Assembly: GCA_037974665.1 (NCBI GenBank)
Contig: CM075764.1
Coordinates: 89,894,825-89,958,824, forward strand
Source of the DNA: Ehretia macrophylla
Lineage: Eukaryota > Streptophyta > Magnoliopsida > Boraginales > Ehretiaceae
Length of the DNA stretch: 64,000 nt
Reading direction: 5' to 3'
In this document: positions 1 to 11,346 of the stretch, in pieces
How positions within the stretch are numbered: the stretch's first letter is position 1
Layout: each line of letters begins with the position of its first letter
Notes under the pieces: model-generated
What the model saw: the letters and a program-made list of their open reading frames with translations, nothing else
What the model was told of the DNA's origin: nothing
Databases searched by the model: none
Translations under genes and position numbers: made by a program

Positions 1-372
1 ATGAAGCCCAAGAATTTGCCTGCCTGGACACCGAACGCGCACTTCTCTGGGTTAAGATTGATCCCGTACTGCTCTAGGGTAGCAAAGGTTTCTGCCAGGT
101 CTGCCACATAAGAGTGAGAACTTTTACTTTTAGTCAACATATCATCGACATAAACTTCCATGTTCCTCCCGATTTGACTGTCAAACACCTTGTTCACCAT
201 GCGCTGATATGTAGCCCCAGCGTTTTTCAGCCCAAAGGGCATCACTCTATAGCAGTAGGTCCCCATGTCAGTCATAAAGGTTGTTTTCTCCTTGTCTTCT
301 AAGGCCATCATGATATGATTGTAGCCTTTGAATGCGTCCATGAACGTGAGTAACTCACAGTCGGAGGTGGAA
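1..372 (-). pseudogene. Ty3/gypsy reverse transcriptase fragment, runs off the window
   Basis: The minus strand reads open for about 120 codons without a stop and matches the gypsy RT core. In order I see LLTFMDAFKGYN, MPFGLKNAGATYQRMVNKVF and the catalytic YVDDML box, then LNPEKCAFGV. This form (MPFGLKNAGATYQ) is typical of plant Athila/Tat-type gypsy elements. The reading becomes unrecognisable above about 372, so the piece is truncated there. The other side continues beyond position 1. It is a fragment of a retrotransposon polyprotein, not a host gene. Confidence 0.85.
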
Positions 373-1083
373 TAGCAAATAAAATGCAATTTTTGTAAAA
401 TCCCTCAACAAACTTGAGTTGTAGGAGCAAGGGAGAAGCTTTGTGATGGATTAGCACACCCTAAACAAGCTTGAAGAGATCCAAAGAGCAAAATTTGTAA
501 GAAAAATACTATTCCCGTAATAAGGATTTTTTGGCTGATTTTAGGCATTTTTGGTTTATTTTGAGCATTTGTTTTTGTGTTTTTTGTGTTTTGTTGATAT
601 ATATATGTGTAGGATGATTATATGGGTTGATGGGTTGGATATTGGGTTTGGGTTGTTGGTTTAAATGGGTTTTGGGCTTGGTTGTATTAAAATAAATGCA
701 AGAAAACTTCTTTAAGCCCAAAAATAATACATAGTTTTTACTATTCATATAATATCAAGATATTTTTGTAATTCAGTCGTCACATATGTAGTGAATATAA
801 TTTTTATGAACGTAGGCTAATAATAAAAAAATATGAAATTCGGGAAATAAGATAATAAAAATTTTAATCTGGGCTCAATTTAATATAGAACTCTTTAAAT
901 GTAAGTTTTACTAAAAGTCTTTTATAAAAATAGTTTAAATGCACATTGATCATCTTCTAAAATAAATTAATTCACCATTTTACTGTTAGAAGTCAATTCA
1001 ACATGAAACTCCACATAAAATGTCAAATAAGCATTTAATAGCATGTTATGACAAGTAAGCACTTAAACAAGCAAATACACAAT
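373..1083. other. AT-rich spacer, no gene seen
   Basis: No coding signature, RNA gene or clear repeat is visible between the gypsy fragment and the Copia remnant. Short open frames here are AT-biased and match nothing I recognise. Confidence 0.5.
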
Positions 1084-2603
1084 TTATATGCACATGAATG
1101 ATAAATATATGCACTGGGAGTCAGGCGTCACAATGAACAAGGACGAGTCTGCTTTATTGCAAAAGAAGCCAAGATGGAGTAAAAATTGTGAGAGACGATC
1201 AAACCAAGCACAAGATGCTTGTTTTAATCCATATAATGATTTCTTCAACAAACACACACGATCAGGAAAAATTGAATCAACAAAACTGGGAGGTTGTTCC
1301 ATATAAACAGTCTCTTTTAAGTGCCTGTGCAAAGATGCATTTTCGACATCTAGTTGGCGTATATTCCATTTCAAGGAAAGAGAAAGAGCTATGACAAGAC
1401 AAATAGTGGTTGGTTTAACCACGGGACTAAACATCTCATCATAGTCGACCTTTGGCATTTGTGTGAAGCCTTTAGCAACCAAGCGGGCTTTAAAACAATC
1501 AATAGAACCATCTTCTTTATATTTGATTCGATAAACCTATCGTGAATTAATGATGTTAACACCAGGTGGTCGTGGAACAAGTTCCCATGTTTTATTGGTG
1601 TAAAATGCTTGTAACTCATCTTTCATTGCATCAACCCATCGTGAATCTTTGAGAGCTGTCTTCAAAGTTTTCGGCTTGGATGAAGTTGAACTGGTAGATG
1701 ATGTAATGGCAATTGCAACATAGTCTTTGAGGTAAAGTGGTGGTCTTTTGTCTCGAACTGGTCTTGAAGAGATTACAGGCTCTATGGAGTCATTAGTTTC
1801 TGATTGAATCTCCAAGTAAGGACTGATTGCAATATATTCATGTGATGTATCCTCCAAGGTAGTAGATGGCATAATGGTATTAACAGTATCACTAGTTGAA
1901 TTGCAGCATTCAGCTGAGTTGAATTGCCCTCCATATTCACCAAATCATCAAGGTCAATTGGACCATTTGAATGAGAAGAATTTCTTTCAATATTATCTGC
2001 AACATTTTGAGAAAAATCTACAAAACAATTGTCATTTGAACAACGAGTATGAGTTGAAGAACCGGAATTTAGAATTGCATCTGATTGCGGAACCGAGGGA
2101 GTAAATCCCGAGCCAAGCCATTCATCCATATTTGGAAATTCAGTCAACTCCAAGTTCTTGGAATTTGGAGAGCCTCCCATGTATGAAGACTTGTACGGAC
2201 AAGTGTCTTCATCCAACACAACATGTCTAAAAATATAAACATGTTTTGTTTGAGGCTCTAAACACCTGTAACCTTTGTGAATTGGGCTGTAGCCAAGAAA
2301 GATGCAAGGATAAGTTTTCTTGTTAAACTTGGATCCATTGTGATGTCGCAATGATGGAAAGCATTGACAACCTAGTACCCGCAAGCCATTATAGTCAGGT
2401 TGTCATTTATAGAGCTTGAAGTAAGGACTTTCATTTTCTAGGACAGTAGATGGCAACCTGTTTATTAAATATACTGCTGTAAGAAAAACTTCAACCCAAA
2501 GATATAAGTGAAGATTGGCATGAAAAAGCATAGTTAATCTGGTCTCAACAATATACCTATGTTTGCGCTCTGATACCATGCAAAGTTTTCTAGTATTTGG
2601 CAA
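1084..2603 (-). pseudogene. Copia pol fragment (integrase C-terminus and RT start)
   Basis: Frame 2603-2403 reads VSERKHRYIVET and then FLTAVYLINRLPS, the integrase core end. Frame 2384-1782 reads MRVLGCQCFPSLR and CIFLGYSPIHKGYRC, the region after integrase. Frame 1872-1537 gives the linker ALKDSRWVDAMKDELQAF, and 1482-1084 gives RT ([30 protein letters not shown]). There is a stop at about 2403, a frameshift between 1872 and 1782, and a TAG near 1537 where Copia proteins normally have tryptophan (NSRxVYRIKYK), consistent with TGG to TAG. Pseudogene. Confidence 0.8.
2567..2578 (-). other. Copia primer-binding site (tRNA-iMet type)
   Basis: On the minus strand this is TGGTATCAGAGC, the standard plant Copia/TRIM site complementary to the initiator tRNA-Met 3' end. 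It sits directly after the LTR end (TTTGCA). It also reads in frame as part of the integrase codons V-S-E-R. Confidence 0.75.
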
Positions 2604-2853
2604 TGGAAACGATAATTTTATTGATCTTTGTACAAGTATATATACACCAAATAGATTCTAATTACATATGAATTCTAGGAGTGATTATTGAATGCCAAAA
2701 TGGAACATTTGAATTCAATCCTTGATTCCAGTGATCTTGTGTGATTGTGGGGATTGTCTTGGAGATCTTTTACCATCATTATTAGCACAATGATTATTCC
2801 TATAATCATGCAAATCGGATCCCATAATATTTATATGATCTCAAACTATCACA
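2579..2853 (-). repeat. Copia 5' LTR (275 bp)
   Basis: On the minus strand it starts TGTGATAG and ends TTTGCA, directly followed by the primer-binding site. A TATATATAC stretch and an AATAAA signal lie inside, as expected for promoter and polyadenylation in an LTR. No partner LTR is found in the window. Confidence 0.65.
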
Positions 2854-3334
2854 TTTCTATCCAAAACGGTAAAAAATGAATTGAAAAGGCTAAAGGAACA
2901 AAACCATTATAAAAGATGAAATTATGTTTATGAGTTGTGTGGTATTTGGGTTTTAGTTTCTAACGACTATGGAGTCAGTCTATGATCCATCAGTGGCAAA
3001 ATTGCCTAATGATTGTGGACCGCTGATCATTGATGATAAATATGAGCCGTTGATGATAACTTTTTTTAAAAAGAAAAAAAGAGCTTCATATTCGCTGTAA
3101 TGACAACGATATCCTTAGATTAGATGCGGGACCCATATGGACAAATCAAAATACTATATGTATTTCAGATTAATCTAAAATGTCTATTTTAACCTCTTGG
3201 TGTTTAGAATGATAACTATACCCTTGTCACTAACATCAGTTATATGCATAAAATTATTATTATAACCTTTACACCTAATCCTCATTCTTTCTTTTGCTCT
3301 GCAAAGACCACTTCATTTTTGCTCTCTAGTGACT
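2854..3334. other. Spacer, no gene seen
   Basis: AT-rich sequence without a recognisable gene. A stretch near 2965-3010 resembles, in inverted orientation, a segment at about 11640-11690 (shared TGATCC(A/G)TCAGTGGCAAA). Confidence 0.4.
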
Positions 3335-3800
3335 GTTTAAACATTTTTATCGCTCTCACAGTATGTGAAGCTTTAATTACTGCAAGTATGATTTAAATTA
3401 TGACGACTCATTTTCATTAACTATTTAATCATTTTCATCACTATTAAGGTATGTGAAACTTTAATTACTGCAAGTACAATTTAAATTACGACGACCTGTT
3501 TTTATCAACTATTTAACTATTTTTATTGCTATTACAGTATGTGAAGCCTTAATTACTACAAGTACATTTTAAATTACGAGTTTCATCATTTTTTTATCTT
3601 AGGATAGGGAGGCCTAAATGTAATGTCGTATAATATAACTAGTGAGATTCAAACTCACAACCTCTTGTATGCTTAGATAGTAACATTATCACTAGACCAA
3701 GATACGCGATTCCCAAGATGTAGTTATTGTCACGACCCGTTTTCATTAACTATTTAACCATTTTAATTGCTATTACATTATAACGAGTTTCATCATTTTT
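3335..3800. repeat. Degenerate tandem repeat, unit about 85-90 bp
   Basis: Three adjacent copies (about 3335-3585) share the block TATGTGAAGC(T/C)TTAATTACTG, a run close to TTTAAATTACGACGA, and ATTAACTATTTAA. A partial copy resumes at 3730-3800 after a SINE-like insertion. Confidence 0.65.
3597..3712 (-). mobile_element. tRNA-derived SINE candidate
   Basis: The minus strand reads like a tRNA: an A-box-like TGGTCTAGTGATAATG near the 5' end, then GGTTGTGAGTTTGAATCTC containing a B-box-like GTTTGAATC, and a short A-rich 3' end. It interrupts the tandem repeat around it. Target duplications could not be fixed because the flank is itself repetitive. Confidence 0.5.
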
Positions 3801-3917
3801 TTCTTTTCTTAAGATACTTTAATCGTGCTACTTTTATCAAAATACGACACGAGACATGTAATACGTAAACTTAACATACTCATAAAGAGCTACATGCCCA
3901 AATACTAAACATAAAAC

Positions 3918-4519
3918 TGTAAGAATATAACCAATTTCCCAGAAACGTCTTAACAACAATCAAGTAAAAAGACAACACTACTCGTTATAACAATTCAATA
4001 TAACACTTACAAGATAATTGTCCCACCGTGCGCTCTCAAGATTAGAGCTTCAATGGCTTCTGGACTTACAAGAAGAATACAAGAAAGAAAGACTAACTTA
4101 GGATTGTGTTTGGAGTTGTGTTGTGGATGAAAATGATGAACTAATGCATGCCTATTTATAGAATTCAGCTAGCTCGCCACATGAGACTTTCTTATCAAAC
4201 ATTTCAATCTTGGTTGGCTTTACCAACCATGTTCAAAGTATTAACCACCCATATTTATCACATGGGTGGCTACAATTGACCACATGGGTAGCTAGCATCC
4301 AAGTCAACTTCTAGGAAGTTTCCTTTGGTCAAATTGGCTAACTTTAGCATTGCATCAACCTGACGTCATCTTAGGTAATTCCAAATTCCCGAACTTCTTT
4401 CTTGTAGCCATCGTGATCTCTTTTGACCTCATCGACGTTTAAGTCAGAATCATTAATTTATGCTACCATATAATTAACGATACTTATTATGAAGAGGTGG
4501 ATATTGACATATATCAACA
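3918..4519 (-). repeat. Copia 3' LTR (602 bp)
   Basis: On the minus strand it starts TGTTGATATATGTC and ends ATTCTTACA (TG...CA). It is collinear with the LTR at 8657-9258 with no indels. The polypurine tract abuts it. Confidence 0.95.
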
Positions 4520-4539
4520 CCCCCCCTCAATGTTCACCT
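4520..4539 (-). other. Copia polypurine tract
   Basis: On the minus strand this is a purine-rich run ending in six G next to the 3' LTR, the expected primer site for plus-strand synthesis. Confidence 0.8.
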
Positions 4540-4547
4540 CATGTTGA

Positions 4548-7500
4548 CTAAGCTATTGGGCCAACACCCAATGTTTGAAGATGCTTGCTCAATTGGACGC
4601 TCTCTAACGCTTTAGTGAAGATATCTGCACAATTATCTTTTGTAGGGCAGTACTCCATGTAGATTTCACCTTTCTCGATCAGTTCCCTCACATAGTGATA
4701 CTGAATCTCTATGTGTTTTGTTCTAGCATGAAATACCGGATTCTTTGACATGGCTATACAACTCTGACTGTCACATTTCAACATTGTTGCTTCCTCTATT
4801 GGAATGCCAATATCAGTCATGATGCGTCATAGCCAAACAGCTTCACAGGATGCTACATAAGCAGCCTTGTATTCTGCCTCCGTTGATGAAAGTGCAACGG
4901 TGGGTTGCTTCTTACTAGCCCATGAGATGACTCCACCGCCGAATGTGAATACGTAACCTGTAACAGATTTTCTTGAGTCAATATCACCAGCCCAGTCTGA
5001 GTCACAGTACCCAGATAAAGTATCTCCAGACTTGTATGATATCCCATACTCCAACGTGCCTTTAAGATATTTGAGGATTCGCATCCCTGCTTTCCAGTGA
5101 CTTTGTTTCGGTTTATTTGAAAACCGACTGAGAACTCCCACAGCATAACTAATATCAGGTCTTGTGTTACAAAGAAAGATTAAACTTCCCACAAACCTTC
5201 TGTAGAGCTTGTTATCAACTTGTTCTGAAGGATCGTCAATTGATAACTTTGTATTCACTTCCATCGGGGTGACAACTGGTTTGCACTCGGACATACCAAA
5301 TGCAGTCAAAAGCTCACGAACATATCGTTGCTACGAGATGAAGATAGTATGAGGTTTTTGCCAAACCTCGATTCCTAAGCAATAATAAAGAAGACCAAGA
5401 TTTGATATTTCAAATTCTTGGCTCAACCATTCTTGCGTCTTCCGAATATTATCTTCATGGTCACCAGTGATTACAAGATCATCCACATATAGGACTACAA
5501 TTACCTTCTTTCCTTGTTCACTTAGAACATACAAGTTGGCCTCTGATTTGCTTCTACAGAAACCATGTTGCAAGAAGAAAGAGTCTATACGTTTGTACCA
5601 AGCTCGTGGTGCTTGCTTTAACCCATATAAAGCCTTTTTCAATTTGCAGACTTTTTCTTCTTCACCTGGTATTTAGAAGTCAGGGGGTTGTGCAACGTAG
5701 ACTTCTTCTTCAAGTTGCCCATTAAGAAAAGCTGACTTGACATCCATTTGATGTACAATCCATTCATAATGCGTGGCAGCTGCAACAACTAGCCTGATTG
5801 TTGACATTTTTGCTGTTGGAGCAAAGGTTTCATATACATCGAAACCTTCGACTTGCGAAAATCCTTGTGCTACAAGGCGTGCCTTGTATTTTTCAAGACT
5901 TCCATCTGCCTTGTACTTCACTTTCCAGATCCATTTGGTGCCGATAATTTTTCTGTTCGATGGCTTTTCAACGATCTCCCAAGTATCATTTTTCATGATA
6001 CTATCATACTCGACTTGCATAGCTGCTCTCCAATTTGGATCTGACATGGCTTCCTCCACAGTTACCAGTTCTTTTACTGTCTTGATGATTTGGGTCATCA
6101 AAGCCATGTTTACTAGTTGTTGTCCTGATCTGTTCTGCTCCTCTATTCTCTTTGATCGTCTTAGTCCATCAGGACGTGGACTATCATCAGTAATTCCTGA
6201 ATTTCTTCCATCAAAGAGCTGTTGGAACCACTTCGGTTGTGGCTTCCTTGTGGGTACAACAGGTTGGTCTTCAGTCTCCTCATCATTAGAGACTTCTTCA
6301 TTGTTCAACGGTCGTTGTTCAGGCACTTGGTGGATTACTTCATCAGTTGATGATGAAATGGCGGGACCGCTATCCTCCATTGAGTGTGGTCGCTCATTAA
6401 ACACCATATCTCGGCTTATGATCACCTTCTTGGCCTCTACATCATAGAGTCTGTATGCTTTAGACTCTTCACTATATCCCAAGAAAATGCCCTTCTTGCT
6501 CTTGTCATCCAATTTCTTTCGATTTTCATTTGGAATGTGTACAAAACACTCATACCCAAATTTTCTTAAATGAGACACAGAAGGTTTCGTACCAAAATAA
6601 GCCTCATTAGGAGTCTTATTGTTGAGTGCCCTGGTTGAGCACCGATTGAGAATGTATACCTCTGTGTTGACTGCTTCAGCCCAGAATGTGTCAGGTAGGC
6701 CAGCACCTTTCAACATGCATCGAGCCATTTCTACAATTGTTCGATTTCTTCGTTCCATAACTCCATTTTGTTGTGGTGTGTATGGAGCAGTCAATTGGCG
6801 CTTAATCCTAAGCTTGTTGCAGTAGTTGGTGAACTCTGTAGAACAGAATTCCCTCCCACGATCGGTACGAAGTTTCTTCAACTGAGTTGTGTTCCCATTT
6901 GTCATAAGTTTGTGCCACACTTTAAATTTTTCAAGAGCATCAACCTTGTCCCGAAGGAAGTATACCCACATCTTCTTACTATAATCGTTGACTAATAGCA
7001 TAAAGTAGGAAGATCCTCCCAACGCCGTCGTAGTCATTTTTCCGCAGAGGTCAGCATGTACCAACTCTAGAGGAGCCTTTGATTGGTTATGACTCTCTTT
7101 GGGAAATGACTGTCTATGTTGCTTGCCCAGCATACAAGCTTCACATGGTCCTTCAATTTCTTCAATTGAAGGCAAGTCGGCCACCATCTTCTTCTTTTAC
7201 ATTTCCTTTAACACAGGATAGGAAATGTGCCCGAACCTTTCATGCCAAAGTTGACTTGTTTTGGCATCCACGACAGCAGAAAGAGAGCTGATTTCGTAAA
7301 GATTATTTTTGCGAATACCTTTACTCACGATATTTTGATCCTTGTCAAGAATCAAAGCTTCCGTCTTCTTGAACTGCACTTCTAGATCATTATCTGTAAT
7401 AGCAGCTACAGATAGCAAATTTCTGGTAATCTGGGGTACAAAGAGTACGTTGGACAGCTTCTTGCTTCCTCCATCTTTAGACCCGAGCGAGATGGTTCCA

Positions 7501-8597
7501 GTGCCCTCAACGGGACACCTAGCATTATTCCCGACGATAACATTCATTGGTTCTTGTAGAGGTTTTATGGAGTCATATAACTCCTTCTTGCTGGTCATGT
7601 GTCGGGAAGCTCCACTATCTAACACCCATGCACTTGTTTGATGTACATGTACGCTAGTACACGTTTCCTCCGATACATCTGTTACAGTAAACAGATGCAC
7701 TTCCGTTTCAGCCGTATTGGCAGATTCTTTATTTCTCCAATTTGGCTTTAAAGTTCCGTTCTTCTCGTCATGGATTCGTTTCCTGCAATCTTTGACAGCA
7801 TGACCTTTCTTATTGCAGTAGTAGCACGATCCAGAGAACGTCTTTTTCTTTGCTTTCTTTTTTTTTTCTTGGTTACTCCTCGCCTTGGCTGTAAAGGTAG
7901 AGTCAAGTTGATTTTCTTTGCTCCTCAGCCTCATCTCCTCCTCCATCAACATGGCAGTGAATTCTTCAAACGTCAAAGGAGGAATGCGAACTTGTGTATT
8001 GAGTGCTGTCACAAGGCCGTCAAATTTTGGAGGCAACACTCTAATGCACCTTCAAGCTAGTTCCTCGGCTGATTTGGCAATACCAACTGCAACCATTTGA
8101 TCACGTAGGTTTTTCATCCTACTGATAAATGACTCAACTGCTTCATCTTCACTTAATCTCTCAGCAGCTAACTGATTCTCCAAGTTCTGAATGCGAGTCT
8201 AGTTCCTTGTTTCATATTGATTTCTCAGTATGTTCCAAGCTTCAGTTGCCTTGGTTGTGTGTTGAATTAGAGTAAGGACGGAATCTTGAACACTTGTTAC
8301 AATTGCACAAAGTGCATCAGCATTTCGTCTCCTCCATTCTTTAACAAGCTGAGGATCTGGAGGTGTGACCTTTTTTGTGTCATCTTCAGCACGAACTGCA
8401 ACTGGTTCTGTATCTGTGCCTAACACTGTATCAAGGAGTTCGTAGGAGTCCAGAACTGTAGTGATTTTGAGCTTCCACAAAAGATAGTTCGTGCCATCAA
8501 GCTTTCCTTCTGTGAAGGTAGGGGGACGGATACGAATTGTCGGTACTAAACCGGAACTAGAACTGGTAGAAGAAGAACTAGCACCTTGAGTAGTCAT
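4548..8597 (-). pseudogene. Copia Gag-Pol polyprotein with six in-frame stops
   Basis: A single frame of 1,350 codons from ATG 8597 to TAG 4548. Domains in order: Gag (FTEGKLDGTNYLLWK near residue 30), CCHC knuckle CYYCNKKGHAVKDC, protease WVLDSGASRHMT, integrase zinc site (LWHERFGH and CEACMLGK) and core (LVHADLCGK), RT (ARLVAQGFSQ, LKKALYGLKQAPRAW, YVDDLVITG), and RNase H ([34 protein letters not shown]). Stops lie at about 8199 (TAG), 8052 (TGA), 7197 (TAA), 5673 (TAA), 5331 (TAG) and 4827 (TGA), with no frameshift. At least five are explained by CAG, CAA or CGA to a stop by C-to-T change. Confidence 0.95.
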
Positions 8598-8643
8598 AGT
8601 TGTTGAGCTTTACTAGACAAGATTGTTGTTAAGAGCCCCTTAA

Positions 8644-8656
8644 GCTCTTGATACCA
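8644..8656 (-). other. Copia primer-binding site
   Basis: On the minus strand TGGTATCAAGAGC directly follows the 5' LTR. It matches the initiator tRNA-Met type site with one extra A. Confidence 0.85.
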
Positions 8657-9258
8657 TGTAAGAATATAACCAATTTCCCAGAAACGTCTTAACAACAATC
8701 AAGTAAAAAGATAGCACTACTCGTTATAACAATTCAATATAACACTTATAAGATAATTGTCTCACCGTGCGCTCTCAAGATTAGAGTTTCAATGGCTTCT
8801 GGACTTACAAGAAGAATACAAGAAAGAAAGACTAACTTAAGATTGTGTTTGGAGTTGTGTTGTGGATGAAAATGATGAACTAATGCATGCCTATTTATAG
8901 AATTCAGCTAGCTCGCCACATGAGACTTTCCTATCAAACATTTCAATCTTGGTTGGCTTTACCAACCATGTTCAAAGTATTAACCACCCATATTTATCAC
9001 ATGGGTGGCTACAATTGACCACGTGGGTGGCTAGCATCCAAGTCAACTTCTAGGAAGTTTCCTTTGGTCAAATTGGCTAACTTTAGCATTGCATCAACCC
9101 GACGTCATCTTAGGTAATTCCAAATTCCCGAACTTCTTTCTTGTAGCCATCGCGATCTCTTTTGACCTCATCGACGTTTAAGTCGGAATCATTAATTTAT
9201 GCTACCATATAATTAACGATACTTATTATGAAGAGGTGGATATTGACATATATCAACA
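8657..9258 (-). repeat. Copia 5' LTR (602 bp)
   Basis: Partner of the LTR at 3918-4519. The two copies differ at 12 sites, all A/G or C/T. At four of these this copy keeps a CpG that the other has as TG or CA. Confidence 0.95.
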
Positions 9259-9263
9259 AAAAC

Positions 9264-9669
9264 ATCATACCAAAGAGAACAAAATCAATTTTTATAGCAA
9301 CCCAAATCGTTCATTTTTTTAACCATCTCATAATTTACAGTCGATGACGACTAAGTTATGGCAAGTCTCGTTTTAATTACATATTTTTTGTTTTTGTTAT
9401 TTCTTAAGATTCATTAACTGTGATACTTTCATCTAAATATGAAATGACAAATGCTACTTTTCAATCCATTTTTATCGCCCATTTAACCATATTCCATTTT
9501 TACAGTATATGATATTACTAATTTTTATTTTTGAGCTTTATTTCACATACTTTATTCGTTATAAATGTTATATGTCCATGCATTTTCATCATTGTTTATT
9601 ATTTCTTATGAAAATGCTTAGTTGGAATGCGAAAATTAAAAAAAAAGATAATTAAAAATAGTTGTTATT
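9264..9669. other. AT-rich spacer, no gene seen
   Basis: No coding or structural signal is recognised between the Copia element and the repeat array. A few phrases (TTTTCATCATTG, ACTATTTAACC-like) echo the tandem repeat at 3335-3800. Confidence 0.4.
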
Positions 9670-11346
9670 CTAATATATCAATTATCTATCTATATAGGAG
9701 GGCGTAAATGCATGATAAATTACATTAATATGATATTATGTACTTGATCAAGCTAATAGGTCTCATTGGCTCTTATATATTCAGTAAATTAGTGTAATAT
9801 GATATTATGTCATTGATCATACTAGTAGGTCTCATTGGCTCTTACATATTCATTTCATAACTAATATGTCAATTATCTATCTATATTGGAATCCGTCGAT
9901 GCGTGATAAATTACACTAATATAATATTATGTACTTGATCATGCTAATAAGTGTCATTGGTAGGAATGACAATGATGCGGATAGGGGGCGGGGGGACCTA
10001 TCCCCATGCCCCGTCCCGCCACTTAAAAAGTCTCCCCAACACCTGCCCTACCCTCGCATTGTATGCTCTCATCCCCCGCCCCTACCCCGTCCCCGAATCC
10101 TTGCGGGGAATGGGATTAGCCGCAAGTTTTTTTATTATTCTTTAAATCTTACGATATTAAATTTAATTTGAATCTCGTAACTTGAAAATATAAATTAAAA
10201 TTATAGTAACTATAAATATAAATACATGTTCTAAACAAAAGTTAAATATTAATCATATATCAAATCTTATACTTGCAGTTATATAGTAAAAATAAATTTA
10301 CAGTAATTGAATTTTAAGCATTTAAAATAAATTCTAATTGAAACCATTGTGTATGAGAACTATATGTGAAAAAATAATACTTCTTTGTGTTATGGGATCG
10401 TATTGATTATTATAATTATTTTTGGTTATCGCATGCCACATATAATAATAATTACCATACCGTCCTTAATTATATTATTTGAAACTATTTTAATGTACAA
10501 CTAGGAACAACTAAAAAATTTCTTAAATCCATTAGATCAATAGTAAAATGGAGTTATTTATGTAAAATGATAACAAGTCTCAATTAGTGCAGTTGTCTGA
10601 ATTTAAAAAAAAATTATAAAATTCTTTTGAATAATCTATTTTTTCTACTCTATTTTTTTATAATACTTTATCTAATATCATTTTTTATACTTTTATATTT
10701 ATAATTTTAAAATTTTAATATATATGTAAAACTAAAGATATAAAAATAACCACATATGTATGTAGGGTGGGTTGTGTGGTAGGGAAATGCTTATCCCCGT
10801 GCCTCACCCCTCCCCCACGTGGGGACTAAAAGTTAATCCCCTACCCCCCACCCTATTCCCCATTTTCTACTTCAATCCCTGCCCCGTTTGGGGCGAGTGT
10901 GGGATGGGTACCCACAAAACCCGTCTCCATTGTCATCCCTAGTCATTGGCTCTTACATATTCATTTCATAACTAATATGCCAATTATTTATCTATATAGG
11001 AGGTTATAAATACATGATAAATTATACTAATATGATACTATGTACTTGATTATACTAGTAGGGTGTCATTGGCTCTTTCATATTCATTTCATAACTAACA
11101 TGTCAATTATCTATCTATATACTAATATGATATTATGTACTTGATCATTTTAGTAGGCATCATTGGCTCTGAAATATTCATTAAAATAGTGTAATATGAT
11201 ATTATGTACTTGATCGTGCTAATAAGTGTCACTGGCTCTTATGTATTCATTTTATAACTATCTATTTTAATTACACAAGGTAAATTATTTCTTATGTATT
11301 CATTTTATAACTATCTATTTTAATTACACAAGCTAAATTATTTTTA
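9670..11346. repeat. Satellite-like array, interrupted by a hAT element
   Basis: Degenerate copies repeat the order GATATTATGTACTTGATCAT, CTAATAGGTGTCATTGGCTC, TTACATATTCATTTCATAAC, AATTATCTATCTATATAGG. Full copies are about 170-190 bp and shorter ones 70-90 bp. Copies lie at about 9680-9960 and resume at 10942-11240. The right end is a 54-bp direct duplication (about 11239-11292 and 11293-11346). Confidence 0.7.
9961..10941. mobile_element. Non-autonomous hAT element, 981 bp
   Basis: Terminal inverted repeats TAGGAATGACAATG (left) and, in reverse complement, TAGGGATGACAATG (right) are flanked by the exact 8-bp duplication GTCATTGG at 9953-9960 and 10942-10949, diagnostic of the hAT superfamily. 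The subterminal 100-150 bp are G/C-rich (CCCCGCC-type), while the centre is very AT-rich. There is no transposase frame, so it depends on another element. Confidence 0.9.

Larger units (their letters stand above)
1084..2853 (-). mobile_element. Internally deleted Ty1/copia remnant (LTR-PBS-partial integrase-partial RT)
   Basis: On the minus strand the order is LTR (2853-2579), primer-binding site (2578-2567), integrase C-terminal half, then the first part of RT, which breaks off near 1084. Gag, protease and the integrase N-terminus are missing between the PBS and integrase. The RT is cut before the YVDD box, and RNase H and the second LTR are absent. No target-site duplication is visible. The element cannot be autonomous. 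Confidence 0.8.
3918..9258 (-). mobile_element. Full-length Ty1/copia retrotransposon, 5,341 bp
   Basis: Two 602-bp LTRs bound the element (3918-4519 and 8657-9258), flanked by the 5-bp duplication AAAAC at 3913-3917 and 9259-9263. On the minus strand the order is 5' LTR, PBS, gag-protease-integrase-RT-RNase H in one frame, polypurine tract, 3' LTR. This is the normal Copia order and size. By my alignment the LTRs differ at 12 of 602 positions, all transitions, so the insertion is fairly recent. The polyprotein has six in-frame stops, so the copy is non-autonomous. Confidence 0.96.

Noticed and set aside
5773-6447. 224-codon plus-strand open frame
   Set aside because: Antisense to the Copia integrase-RT region. 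It has no domain of its own.
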